Positions 17,841 to 27,438 of a DNA stretch of 64,000 nucleotides are shown here, piece after piece. Origin of the DNA: Shewanella algicola (GTDB lineage Bacteria; Pseudomonadota; Gammaproteobacteria; Enterobacterales; Shewanellaceae). The notes under the pieces were generated by a model that was not told the origin of the DNA, made no database searches, and saw nothing but the letters and a program-made list of their open reading frames with translations. Where the stretch lies: the NCBI RefSeq assembly GCF_014648035.1, contig NZ_BMQI01000023.1, positions 1-64,000 on the forward strand. The letters are read 5' to 3'. The first letter of the stretch is position 1. Each line of letters begins with the position of its first letter. The position numbers and the translations under genes were made by a program.

Positions 17841-19994
17841 ATGACCAAAACTTCCCCCATTTTACTGACGCAAGTAGAAGTATCTGAGCTTGCCAAAGAG
17901 TTGGGACGATCTAGCTTGATGGGTAAAACCATTGATGCTCACATCAAAGACCTAGAAGAATTTATGGCTTTGCCTACAGATGTCCCAGGTCACGGTGAAG
18001 CTGGTGGTTACGAGCATAATCGTCATAAGCAAAACTACACTTATATGAATTTAGCGGGTCGCTTATTTCAAATTACTCGCCAACAACACTATGCTGATTT
18101 TGTTATTCGTTTATTAGAAGAGTATGCAGATAAATATTTAACCTTCGATTTTCATGTGCAAAAAAACACGAATCCCACAGGACGTTTATTTCATCAAATT
18201 TTGAATGAGCATTGTTGGCTTTTGTACACTAGCCTTGCGTATTCTTGTGTCGCTGAGGTGATGACTGACGCGCAGCAACAACGCATTAAAAACCGTATTT
18301 TTGAGCCAATGTTAGACATGTTTACGGTTAAATATGCTCACGACTTTGACCGTATCCATAATCATGGTATTTGGGCGGTAGCCGCGGTGGGGATTTGTGG
18401 TTTAGCCATCGGTAAACGTGAATATTTAGACATGGCCGTTTACGGCATCGAACGTAATGACAGTGGTGGTTTTCTTGCACAAATTTCGCAATTGTTTGGA
18501 CCATCAGGTTATTACATGGAAGGGCCTTATTATCATCGTTATGCCATCCGCCCAACCTGTTTATTCGCTGAAATATTGCATCGTCATATGCCTGAAGTCG
18601 ATATTTACAACTACAAAGGCAAAGTGATTGGTAATACGGTCAATGCGTTATTGTCGACAGCGTATCCTAATGGTGAATTTCCTGCACTTAATGATGCGTC
18701 ACGGACCATGTCGATTACCGATATGGGCGTACAGGTGGCGGTCAGTGTATATAGCAAACATTATGGCGTTGACGATAACCTATTAGGCATGGCTAAAATT
18801 CAAGATCGAGTTTGGATGCATTCATGTGGATTAGTCTTGTCGCGTGCACTTGAACAAGCAGAGCAAAAGGCCAGTGTTGGTATGCCATTTTGGCCAAGTG
18901 TAGAGTTAAACGAAGGCCCTGAGGGTACCCATGGCGCACAAGGTTTTATCCGCATGCAGGATAAAAAAGGTGATGTGTCGCAACTGGTGATGAATTACGG
19001 CCAGCACGGTATGGGCCACGGAAACTTTGACACCTTAGGGATCAGTTTCTTCAACCGTGGTCAGGAAGTATTGCGTGAATATGGTTTTGCACGTTGGGTT
19101 AATGTAGAGCCTAAATTTGGCGGTCGTTACCTTGACGAAAATAAATCTTATGCACGGCAAACTATCGCCCATAATGCCGTTACCGTCGATCAAAAGTGTC
19201 AAAACAACTTCGACGTTGCCCGAGCAGACAGTGTACATGGCACGCCGCACTTTTTTAGTGTCGACAGTGATGTAATTAGCGGCATGAGTGCTTTTGCTAA
19301 TCAACATTATGATGGTTTATCAATGCAGCGAAGCGTGTTTATGTTGGCGTTAGATGAACTTGAATCGCCACTGTTAATCGATTTATACCGTTTAGCGGGT
19401 GAGGGTGATCATCAATATGACTATTCGCATCAGTATGAAGGGCAAATTATTCGAACCAATTTTGATTATCAAAGCCATCAAGAAGTGTCGACATTAGGCG
19501 CTGACAATGGCTACCAACATTTGTGGAATATCGCCGGCGGTAAAACGAGTGATACCGCTTTAGTGAGCTGGTTACAGAACAATACTTACTACACCTGGCT
19601 TGGCACAAGCAGCAATGACTCAGGTGAAGTATTTTTTACACGCACAGGTGCTAATGACCCAAGCTTTAACCTGCGCAGTGAACCTGCTTTTATATACCGA
19701 ACACACGGCAAAACCAGTTTGTTAGCATCAATATTAGAAACTCATGGTTATTTTAATGAAGAGTTTGAGCAGTCGGTAAATGCTCGCGGTAAAGTGTCTT
19801 CCATCAAGGTATTAGGTCACGATGATGTCAGTTCGGTGGTTCAAATATTTACTGCTAATTCGCTTATTATCCTAATGGTTTGCAATCAATTAACTACAGC
19901 GAGAAGTCAACACAGTGTGACTTTTAATAAAATAAACTATCAATGGACTGGCCCTTACGCTGTCGATATTACTGCCATTAAGCAGGAGAAATAA
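17841..19994 (+). CDS. Cytoplasmic oligoalginate lyase, PL17 family (first of a tandem pair)
   Basis: About 717 residues with the PL17 organisation: an alpha-barrel catalytic domain and a beta-sheet (heparinase II/III-like) C-terminal domain. Candidate active-site residues are in RIHNHGIWAVAAVG (Asn-His) and GYYMEGPYYHRYAIRP (Tyr), with metal-site histidines in HGMGHGNFD and IAHNAVTVDQK. The family cleaves alginate oligomers from the end to unsaturated monomer. No signal peptide is seen from the ATG at 17841, so it acts in the cytoplasm on imported oligomers. A longer in-frame start at 17769 lacks support. Its stop is two bases before the next PL17 gene, with which it is co-transcribed. Confidence 0.9.
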   Translation: MTKTSPILLTQVEVSELAKELGRSSLMGKTIDAHIKDLEEFMALPTDVPGHGEAGGYEHNRHKQNYTYMNLAGRLFQITRQQHYADFVIRLLEEYADKYLTFDFHVQKNTNPTGRLFHQILNEHCWLLYTSLAYSCVAEVMTDAQQQRIKNRIFEPMLDMFTVKYAHDFDRIHNHGIWAVAAVGICGLAIGKREYLDMAVYGIERNDSGGFLAQISQLFGPSGYYMEGPYYHRYAIRPTCLFAEILHRHMPEVDIYNYKGKVIGNTVNALLSTAYPNGEFPALNDASRTMSITDMGVQVAVSVYSKHYGVDDNLLGMAKIQDRVWMHSCGLVLSRALEQAEQKASVGMPFWPSVELNEGPEGTHGAQGFIRMQDKKGDVSQLVMNYGQHGMGHGNFDTLGISFFNRGQEVLREYGFARWVNVEPKFGGRYLDENKSYARQTIAHNAVTVDQKCQNNFDVARADSVHGTPHFFSVDSDVISGMSAFANQHYDGLSMQRSVFMLALDELESPLLIDLYRLAGEGDHQYDYSHQYEGQIIRTNFDYQSHQEVSTLGADNGYQHLWNIAGGKTSDTALVSWLQNNTYYTWLGTSSNDSGEVFFTRTGANDPSFNLRSEPAFIYRTHGKTSLLASILETHGYFNEEFEQSVNARGKVSSIKVLGHDDVSSVVQIFTANSLIILMVCNQLTTARSQHSVTFNKINYQWTGPYAVDITAIKQEK

Positions 19995-19996
19995 AC

Positions 19997-22147
19997 ATGA
20001 GTTACCAACCTTTACTATTAAATTTTGATGAAGCTGCGCAGCTCAGACAGTCGCTCAATACAAAGACACTATTAGGTAAAGCGTTAACCCGTGACATCGT
20101 TCAAACTGACGAATACATGACTTCGGTTGGTATTGAAGTACCAGGCCACGGCGAAGGTGGGGGTTATGAGCATAATCGCCACAAGCAAAATTATATACAT
20201 ATGGATTTGGCTGGACGATTATTTTTAATCACCCAAGAAGATAAATACCGCAATTACATTGTGGATATGTTGACGGCTTATGCCACTGTTTACCCAACAT
20301 TGGAAAGCAATGTCAGTCGTGATAGTAATCCACCGGGTAAGTTGTTTCATCAAACATTAAATGAAAACATGTGGATGCTTTATGCATCGTGCGCGTATAG
20401 CTGTATTTATCACACCTTAGATGAATCACAAAAATGCCATATTGAAGACAATCTGCTTAAACAAATGATTGATATGTTTGTAGTCACCTATGCACATGAT
20501 TTTGATATTATTCATAATCATGGTCTATGGGCCGTGGCTGCTGTGGGTATTTGTGGTTATGCGATAAACGATCAAGCATCAGTAGATAAAGCTCTGTATG
20601 GCCTTAAATTAGACAAAGTCAGTGGCGGATTTTTAGAGCAGCTAGATCAATTGTTTTCGCCAGACGGTTATTACATGGAAGGGCCGTACTATCACCGTTT
20701 CTCGCTACGTCCAATTTATCTATTTGCCGAAGCCATTGAGCGTCGCCAACCTGAAATCGGCATTTATCAATTTAACGATTCAGTGATTAAAACCACCTCA
20801 TATGCCGTAATGTCGACTGCGTTTCCTGACGGCACATTGCCTGCGCTTAATGATTCATCTAAAACCATCAGTATTAATGATGAAGGTGTGATCATGGCAA
20901 CCAGCGTGTGTTATCACCGCTATGAGCAAAACGATACCTTACTTAGCATGGCAAACCATCAACAAGATGTGTGGGTGCATATATCCGGGTTAACCTTATC
21001 TAACGCAGTAAACGATACCAAAGACATTAAACCCTTTAGCTGGGGCAGCTTGTTTGTAACCGATGGCCCTGAAGGCGAAAAAGGCGGCGTGGGCATTTTG
21101 CGTCATCGCGATGCTAAAAATGACGATACCATGGCTCTGATATGGTTTGGTCAACATGGTAGCGATCATCAATACCATTCTGCGCTCGACCATGGCCATT
21201 ACGACGGCCTGCATTTAAGTGTGTTTAACCGTGGCCAGGAAGTATTACACGACTATGGCTTTGGCCGTTGGGTCAACGTTGAACCTAAATTTGGTGGTCG
21301 TTACATTCCTGAAAACAAGTCGTATTGTAAGCAAACCGTCGCTCACAATACGGTTACTGTTGACCAAAAGACCCAAAATAACTTTGATACCGCCCGAGCT
21401 GAATCTAAATTTGGTCAAAAGCATTTTTTCAAGGCTGATGACTCAAGCTTACAAGGTATGAGTGGGCGTATATCTGGTTATTACGATGGCGCAGACATGC
21501 AGCGCAGCATTATTATTGCTGAGCTCGCTGAATTTGAAAAACCGTTAGTGATTGATGTTTACCGTATTACGGCAGATCAACCACATCAATACGATTTACC
21601 TGTGCATTATTCTGGGCAAATAATCCGTACTGACTTTGACTATCAAACAGAGTCAACGTTAAAACCTCTGGGCGCCGACAACGGTTACCAACATTTATGG
21701 AATGTTGGCTCAGGTCATGTCAGCGGTAGCAGCTTACTCAGTTGGCTACATGGCAATAGCTATTACAGTTTAGTGTCGAGCGCGACACCAGACAGCAAAG
21801 TGATATTTGCACGCACTGGGGCAAACGATCCTGATTTTAACCTGCGCAGTGAACCGGCGTTTATTTTACGTCAATCTGGACAAAATCATGTGTTTGCCTC
21901 TGTGTTAGAAACTCACGGATACTTTAATGAATCGATTGAAGCTTCAGTGGGAGCGCGCGGTCTAGTCAGCAAGGTTGATGTGGTTGGTCACAATGACACT
22001 GCAACAGTGATTAACATCATCACCACGAGCGGTAACGGTTACACCGTCGTGATTTCAAACCTCAGTGGTGACGCGCTAGACGGTCTGCATACTGTGGAGT
22101 TTAATGGTAAAACTTACCAATGGCAGGGCGCTTTTGCGGTAATTTAA
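19997..22147 (+). CDS. Cytoplasmic oligoalginate lyase, PL17 family (second of a tandem pair)
   Basis: 716 residues, colinear with and clearly paralogous to the preceding lyase. It keeps the same catalytic segments (IIHNHGLWAVAAVG, GYYMEGPYYHRFSLRP, VAHNTVTVDQK). It differs by an extra histidine-rich segment around HQYHSALDHGHYDG where the first copy has HGMGHGNFD, close to the presumed metal site. This might alter subsite or uronate preference. No signal peptide is visible. The ATG follows AGGAGA. Tandem PL17 genes are also known in Vibrio alginate clusters (oalB/oalC), where they degrade short oligomers. A strong terminator follows. Confidence 0.9.
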   Translation: MSYQPLLLNFDEAAQLRQSLNTKTLLGKALTRDIVQTDEYMTSVGIEVPGHGEGGGYEHNRHKQNYIHMDLAGRLFLITQEDKYRNYIVDMLTAYATVYPTLESNVSRDSNPPGKLFHQTLNENMWMLYASCAYSCIYHTLDESQKCHIEDNLLKQMIDMFVVTYAHDFDIIHNHGLWAVAAVGICGYAINDQASVDKALYGLKLDKVSGGFLEQLDQLFSPDGYYMEGPYYHRFSLRPIYLFAEAIERRQPEIGIYQFNDSVIKTTSYAVMSTAFPDGTLPALNDSSKTISINDEGVIMATSVCYHRYEQNDTLLSMANHQQDVWVHISGLTLSNAVNDTKDIKPFSWGSLFVTDGPEGEKGGVGILRHRDAKNDDTMALIWFGQHGSDHQYHSALDHGHYDGLHLSVFNRGQEVLHDYGFGRWVNVEPKFGGRYIPENKSYCKQTVAHNTVTVDQKTQNNFDTARAESKFGQKHFFKADDSSLQGMSGRISGYYDGADMQRSIIIAELAEFEKPLVIDVYRITADQPHQYDLPVHYSGQIIRTDFDYQTESTLKPLGADNGYQHLWNVGSGHVSGSSLLSWLHGNSYYSLVSSATPDSKVIFARTGANDPDFNLRSEPAFILRQSGQNHVFASVLETHGYFNESIEASVGARGLVSKVDVVGHNDTATVINIITTSGNGYTVVISNLSGDALDGLHTVEFNGKTYQWQGAFAVI

Positions 22148-22169
22148 AGCCAAATGCTTTATTAGCTCT

Positions 22170-22202
22170 AAAAGGGTTGAACAACATGTTCAACCCTTTT
22201 TG
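22170..22202 (+). terminator. Rho-independent terminator of the PL17 operon
   Basis: AAAAGGGTTGAAC and GTTCAACCCTTTT form a 13-base-pair stem with loop AACAT, ending in a T run. Confidence 0.92.
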
Positions 22203-22375
22203 TTGGCGTTTACAAGTTAATCAGCCATTTGCAGGCTATGCGAATTGTCTTTAACCCGTTGATTAGTGATACGGGCTCAAATATTTGCCACTAAGTTAAA
22301 AATCGGAAATCGTTACATGATTAACGAAATGTAGATTATTCTAGTTAAGTTTATTAAACGTAGAAGGTTTTGAAA

Positions 22376-22774
22376 ATGGATGATATTCAGCTGTTTATAT
22401 CAAAGACAGACAATAAAGCCCGCCAGCAGGATGCGCATAGCATGTTATCACTACTTGAAAGTGCATCGGGTTATCAGCCCTATTTAATGGGCAGTATTAT
22501 TGGGTTTGGCCACTACCATTATCACTATGACAGTGGTCGAGAAGGTGACTCTGCGGTTATCGCTTTTTCGCCGCGCAAACAAAATACAGTCGTTTATATC
22601 ATGCCAGGCTTTGATGAGTATCATGATTTACTTGCTAAGCTTGGCAAACACAAATTGGGCAAATCTTGTCTGTATATCAATAAACTATCTGATGTAAACC
22701 TGAGTGTATTAACGAAAATTGCTGAGTTATCGGTTAAACACATGCAACAAAAATATCAATGTACAGCGAACTAA
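22376..22774 (+). CDS. DUF1801 domain-containing protein
   Basis: 132 residues fitting the small DUF1801 fold (FISKTDNKARQQDAHSMLSLLESASGY; IGFGHYHYHYDSGREGD; KHKLGKSCLYINKL). No signal peptide or membrane segment is seen, so it should be cytoplasmic. Family function is unknown; some members resemble frataxin-like folds. The ATG at 22376 has GAAGG upstream; a TTG at 22370 is less likely. It lies 175 bases beyond the alginate lyase terminator and is not part of that operon. Confidence 0.75.
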   Translation: MDDIQLFISKTDNKARQQDAHSMLSLLESASGYQPYLMGSIIGFGHYHYHYDSGREGDSAVIAFSPRKQNTVVYIMPGFDEYHDLLAKLGKHKLGKSCLYINKLSDVNLSVLTKIAELSVKHMQQKYQCTAN

Positions 22775-22814
22775 AATTACCAAAGCTACACAGATAAATG
22801 AATAGGAGATCCTG

Positions 22815-23204
22815 ATGGCCAATGATGACGTTTTACAGATACTTGCTCAGTTTGAACTGGTGATAACCCATGAGTTTAACGCTGACAATTTAGCAAACGC
22901 AGATGGCGATAAGGTGTTGATGCAACATCATTTTGAACAAGAAATTCAAATGGCATTTGCTGAGTGGGACATCGACATTCAACTCGATAAAAATATTAAG
23001 CATACTAGTGCACAACACCACAGCTTTTTAGGCCGTTTACAGCGCGAATTTGATTTACAAGCAGATGATATAAAAGCAGATGAATCACCAAGCGATGATT
23101 TAATCACTAATGATTTGATGTTAAATCAGATGAAGTCAGATGTGGAACAATGTTGCGATATGATCCCCTATGAGACAACGCTAGTGTCGTTTAGGGTCTT
23201 GTAA
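22815..23204 (+). CDS. Hypothetical acidic protein
   Basis: 129 residues, rich in Asp and Glu, without signal peptide or membrane segment. A strong ribosome site (TAGGAG) precedes the ATG, and it follows the DUF1801 gene by 40 bases, so the two may be co-transcribed. Two cysteines occur near the C terminus (EQCCDMIPYE). I do not recognise a family or function. Confidence 0.65.
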   Translation: MANDDVLQILAQFELVITHEFNADNLANADGDKVLMQHHFEQEIQMAFAEWDIDIQLDKNIKHTSAQHHSFLGRLQREFDLQADDIKADESPSDDLITNDLMLNQMKSDVEQCCDMIPYETTLVSFRVL

Positions 23205-23375
23205 ATTATCGTTATTTTTATCACTGTGAAATCACCGCAAAGACCGATCAATCACAATACCTGACTATAAAATAAACAATTTAATTCGCTCTTGCCACCT
23301 TGCTGAGCACAATTTTTCATTTGTTATGTTTAGCCAAATACCTGCTTTTTGTGGAAAGCCCACGTTCTGGTATTG

Positions 23376-24089
23376 TTACTGACTCATTTTATACAATTGA
23401 GCAAAACGAATTTTATGATGAGGTTGCAGTTTTTTTTGTTGGGCTAACAATAACTCAGCGGTCGATACCGCGTCAGCTAATGCATTGTGGCTATTATACT
23501 CTGGTAAATTATAGCGCTCACGAGTGCTGGCAAGTGTCAGGTCTAAGTCAGGGTTATTAACCGCAACCGCCATGTGTTTTTCAATACTTAAGGTGTCAAC
23601 CCACAGCAGTGGTAATGCCAAAAGATTAAAATTTCGCTCAAGGTATTTTTGTAGAAAATGCGCTTCAACCAAGCAGCCGTGCGCCACCAGGATTTTTCCT
23701 TTAGAGGCGGTAAATAATGCTTTGATTGCCTCATGGATAGACTCGCCTTCATCAAGCATTTGTGGGGTAATGTGATTAATGACTGCCGTAACGGGTTTAA
23801 TTTGTGATTTTGAATTGATGTAGTGATGTTTGCACGATGCTAAATCAATGTGCGAGTTAATGATTTCAACCCAACCAATCGATAGGATTAAGTCATTATT
23901 AACATCTAGGCCTGTGGTTTCAAAGTCAAGCACCAAGTAGTCGAACGATTCTGCTGTATCATTTAGGGTTGGCAGTGTTTCCTGTAAATTGTCATTAATA
24001 AAGTCGGGAATGTTTTGTTTGAGCAAAAATTGCTGACGTTCGCGCATGATACGCATTAACGGGTGAAAGTAATGAATAATTGATTTCAT
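23376..24089 (-). CDS. DEDDh 3'-5' exonuclease (DnaQ/epsilon-like)
   Basis: 237 residues. The exonuclease core is visible: ExoI YLVLDFETTGLDVNND (Asp, Glu), ExoII region ITPQMLDEG and VAHGCLVEAHFL, and ExoIII YNSHNALADAVSTAELLL (His, Asp). This fits a stand-alone epsilon-type proofreading or RNase T-like nuclease. It overlaps the upstream CBS/DUF294 gene by one base (TAATG), so the two are translationally coupled; the pairing recurs in marine gammaproteobacteria from my recollection. Its substrate is not known. Confidence 0.88.
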   Translation of the reverse strand: MKSIIHYFHPLMRIMRERQQFLLKQNIPDFINDNLQETLPTLNDTAESFDYLVLDFETTGLDVNNDLILSIGWVEIINSHIDLASCKHHYINSKSQIKPVTAVINHITPQMLDEGESIHEAIKALFTASKGKILVAHGCLVEAHFLQKYLERNFNLLALPLLWVDTLSIEKHMAVAVNNPDLDLTLASTRERYNLPEYNSHNALADAVSTAELLLAQQKKLQPHHKIRFAQLYKMSQ

Positions 24090-25954
24090 TAACGACTCCC
24101 AAACCTGACTTTTGCCGCTTCTTGCAAGTCAGCAATAATCCTAAATGCATCTTTTAGATGTTTACGCTCAAAACTGCCAAAATGATTTGGATTAATGTTG
24201 TTATTGGGTTCATCGCCTTGTTTTAATGCCACTAATTGATGGTTAAACCTAAACGATAAAATGAATTTATACGCGCCGATGATATTTTTAAATGAGTCAT
24301 CACTGAGTATGCCTTTTTCGTTAGCGGCTTTAAAACGCTCATCGGTTGCTGACAAATCACATTCAACTGCTAGCCCGTAAATTCGGGCAAGGTCGATGAT
24401 CAAGTTAATGGCGTATTTTTTCACATCGAGTGTTTTCTTGTTTTCTCCTGACTTTTCTAGTACGAGTTTATTAAAAATCCCCAATGGTGGGTTGGTATTC
24501 ACTGCATCCTTGACCAGTGTGCTTAAAAACTCACGATTATTTTTAATGTTGTTGTACAGTGCATTACGCAACTCTGTTTCGTAAGCTGCATTGCCATAGA
24601 TGGTGCGAATTTCAAGAAAAACACTGATGTTAAGTAGGCATTCATACTCTGGGTTGGCGACCCATTTTTTATAATACGCTTTCCAAATCGATACAGATTG
24701 GCACCATTTAGATGTAGATGCCATGTAGTTACCAGAGCAAAGCGAATAATGGCAACTGGCTAAGCCATGAGTGACCAGATTAGCTAAATGTTTAAAATAA
24801 ATTTTATCGCTGTCGGTAGCATTGTCCGCTAACACAATAGCGTTATCTTGATCTGACAACATATGCACTTCGTTGCGTGCATGAGAGCCCGCTACTATCC
24901 AAGAAAACTCACAAGGTGGCGGACCTAATTTATCAATAGCAATTTGAATTAAGCGCCGATTATAAGCGTCCATAATCATGGTCATTACTTTACCAATGGT
25001 TTCAGGAGCAACTTTTCCTTCAACCAGGGCTTCAAAAATGGCTTGTCTCTCAGGAGTAAAACTGGCTAAAACCGACGTGTTACCAGCATATTTGATCTTA
25101 TCAATCAAAAATATGGCCTGCATTCGGTGGTTTTGAACCAGGTGTGTTGTAGTAAGTAACCCAATGACTTTATTGTCTTTTACAACGGGTAGGTTACGAA
25201 TATTATGCTGCATCATTAAAGACGCGGCATGTAACACTAAATCGTCTGGTTTGATAATGTATGGCGATAACGTCATCACATCTTCAATGGGGCTGTTTAC
25301 GTCAACGCCATCGGCAATGACACGCTTGGTCATGTCTCTGTCTGTTATTAGACCCACAATGTGGTTGTCTTTATAAATCACCGCGCAGGAGGTTCGCAGT
25401 ACATTACGCATTTGATGGGCGACTTGTTGGATGCTCATATCAGCGGTAACTATCGCGATTCGCCCTGTGGCAATATCACCTACACGGCGTAAAAAAAGGC
25501 CTTTTTCTTTATTGGACCAAACAACATCCAAGGCTGATTTCAAACGAACCTGTGCCTGTGAGGCAAAATGTTCAGCAATATGTGGCGATTGTTTAAACAA
25601 AGTTTGTAATGCTGAGTGCGGAATTAAATACAGTAGGGTATTTTCAATTGCAGTGGCGTAATAACCATCATCATCATCAACGGCGGCATTAAGAAAAGTA
25701 AACCCAAATAAATCTTCTGGCCCTAAACGCGCTCTTAATACACCGTTGGTTTTACGTTGCTCCATTGATCCTGTGCGAACAATGTATAACGAGGTTTCTT
25801 TGTCATTTTCAGCTAAATCGACTGTTTCGCCTTTTGCGAGATAGCTAATTTTTACATGAGTACAGAGCTCTCTCAATTTTTCAGTTTCAATTTTATCAAA
25901 AGGATCGATTTGGCTAATAAAAAGCGAAATATTAGGTAAAAGTGACTGTGGCAT
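24089..25954 (-). CDS. Cyclic nucleotide-binding / CBS-pair / DUF294 nucleotidyltransferase signalling protein
   Basis: 621 residues with four recognisable parts: an N-terminal CNMP-binding domain (about 15-135, KGETVDLAENDKETSLYIVRTG), two CBS motifs (about 165-285, GRIAIVTADMSIQQVAHQM and HIVGLITDRDMT), a DUF294 nucleotidyltransferase-like domain (about 335-430, SWIVAGSHARNEVHMLSDQDNAIV, with the GS...D.D pattern) and a C-terminal helical DUF294_C domain. It resembles GlnD-like regulators that sense nucleotides and modify a partner protein. The coupled downstream exonuclease is the likeliest functional partner. No membrane segment is seen. Confidence 0.88.
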   Translation of the reverse strand: MPQSLLPNISLFISQIDPFDKIETEKLRELCTHVKISYLAKGETVDLAENDKETSLYIVRTGSMEQRKTNGVLRARLGPEDLFGFTFLNAAVDDDDGYYATAIENTLLYLIPHSALQTLFKQSPHIAEHFASQAQVRLKSALDVVWSNKEKGLFLRRVGDIATGRIAIVTADMSIQQVAHQMRNVLRTSCAVIYKDNHIVGLITDRDMTKRVIADGVDVNSPIEDVMTLSPYIIKPDDLVLHAASLMMQHNIRNLPVVKDNKVIGLLTTTHLVQNHRMQAIFLIDKIKYAGNTSVLASFTPERQAIFEALVEGKVAPETIGKVMTMIMDAYNRRLIQIAIDKLGPPPCEFSWIVAGSHARNEVHMLSDQDNAIVLADNATDSDKIYFKHLANLVTHGLASCHYSLCSGNYMASTSKWCQSVSIWKAYYKKWVANPEYECLLNISVFLEIRTIYGNAAYETELRNALYNNIKNNREFLSTLVKDAVNTNPPLGIFNKLVLEKSGENKKTLDVKKYAINLIIDLARIYGLAVECDLSATDERFKAANEKGILSDDSFKNIIGAYKFILSFRFNHQLVALKQGDEPNNNINPNHFGSFERKHLKDAFRIIADLQEAAKVRFGSR

Positions 25955-26139
25955 AAATCGTCTCTTAATAGGTTAGCTGTTTATCCATCATAAGGTTAAC
26001 AGTGGCAATCACACGCTAATTTGTATGATTTATTAATAGGGTGATTTTACTGCTGAGATGCTCGCCGTGAGGTTAAATACATTATGGATAATATATCGAC
26101 ACAGATTGAGATTATGTCGATATGTTGTTTTAAGATTAA

Positions 26140-26853
26140 TTATATTGGTAATTTACTTTTAACGGCTTGCAAATGAGTCGATGAAGCTAAACGTGCTTTG
26201 TCACTATTACCAGCCATAATGGCACTGTAAATTTGACGGTGCTCTTCAATACAGGTGCTACCATCTGTTGATGAGTGATGTATAAAATTAGCAAACATGG
26301 TCGTTAAAATATTACCAAACGGCAGATAAAACACATTGCCTGTTGAGTTAAAAATCAAACTATGAAATTGAGTATCAACCGAGGTCCACTTTACTTGATC
26401 AAATACATCTGCGTTTGCGATATCGCACATTTGTTCAAATATTTCAGACAGTTTCATTCGTTGTTCTACGGTAGCATTACGCGCGGCGAGGGCACAGGCT
26501 TCAGGTTCAATAGCATTACGTAAACCCAAAAACTGAGAACAAAACTCGTCATTGTCCGAAATGCCATCCATCCACTCAATCAATTGTGAATCTAAGAAGT
26601 TCCAGTAAGCACGCTCAACAACTTTAGTGCCCACTTTTGGTCGAGATTTTAATAAACCTTTAGACGTTAATAGTTTAACGGCTTCACGCAACGCCGTACG
26701 GCTTACGCCAAATTGTTCACACAATTCAAGTTCACTCGGAATAATTGAATTTTGCGGTAATTGACCAGACAAGATCTTTCTTGCAATTTCACGAGCAACT
26801 TGGACATGTAAGCTACGTTTTGAACCGGCAATAGACTCGAAACCACTATTCAT
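26140..26853 (-). CDS. GntR/FadR-family regulator with FCD domain
   Basis: 237 residues: an N-terminal GntR winged helix (ILSGQLPQNSIIPSELELCEQFGVSRTALREAVKLLTSKG) and a C-terminal FCD ligand domain (about 100-230) with metal-ligand candidates in DTQFHSLIF and HLQAV. Such regulators typically respond to sugar acids. Because the window holds an alginate/uronate pathway without another regulator, it may be its repressor, although four unrelated genes intervene. It is divergent from the MATE gene, separated by a 585-base region. Confidence 0.85.
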   Translation of the reverse strand: MNSGFESIAGSKRSLHVQVAREIARKILSGQLPQNSIIPSELELCEQFGVSRTALREAVKLLTSKGLLKSRPKVGTKVVERAYWNFLDSQLIEWMDGISDNDEFCSQFLGLRNAIEPEACALAARNATVEQRMKLSEIFEQMCDIANADVFDQVKWTSVDTQFHSLIFNSTGNVFYLPFGNILTTMFANFIHHSSTDGSTCIEEHRQIYSAIMAGNSDKARLASSTHLQAVKSKLPI

Positions 26854-27438
26854 ATCTATCTCAAATTTTATAAATACTATTTAAATACAAGTATACGCTT
26901 AAACAATGGCATCACCAAACAAGGTGAACATTGAAATGTGATATTGATTGTACTGTTTATCTAAAGAGTATTTGCGGTTGGGATCTGTATTGGCATGAGA
27001 TTAATTACCATCTTGAACCAGACGAATAATCGACATTTCAATAATGGATAATGACCCTGCTTATGCAATTATTCATGTGTTGAATATCTTAACGTTGATG
27101 GGGCTTTTTGCTGCCAAATAGTAGACTGTTTTATCGACAGGTTAACCGTCATTTGATACGATTATTACGTGTTATTGTATGATTTAATGTATTGTGGTTT
27201 GTATTGTTCGATACAAAGGCTATTGCGATTGATGTTGCGGACATAACGTTATTGAACCATAAACATGAGATACAAACTCAAGTGCGGTTTAATTGATTGA
27301 TGTATAAAATAAATCAATCAGGTTGTTGAGGTTTGGTCATTCACGTTAGGTCTGTTATTTATTGCTCTCCGATTGCCGTTACTCTTGTACTGAGTAAAAG
27401 CCATTTGGGTTTTTATATGATGTTATCCAGGATGCACA
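26854..27438. other. Long divergent intergenic region with repeated TTGTAT-type words
   Basis: 585 bases without a credible gene. It should hold the promoters of the FadR-type regulator and the MATE gene. Several TTGTAT/ATACAA words occur between about 27170 and 27280, including one exact inverted repeat at 27198-27217. Confidence 0.5.
27198..27217. promoter_or_regulatory. Inverted repeat TTTGTAT-N6-ATACAAA
   Basis: An exact 7-6-7 inverted repeat in the regulator/MATE divergent region, 222 bases before the MATE start. Its half-site resembles the ATTGTA/TACAAT operator candidate of the alginate genes. Confidence 0.4.
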
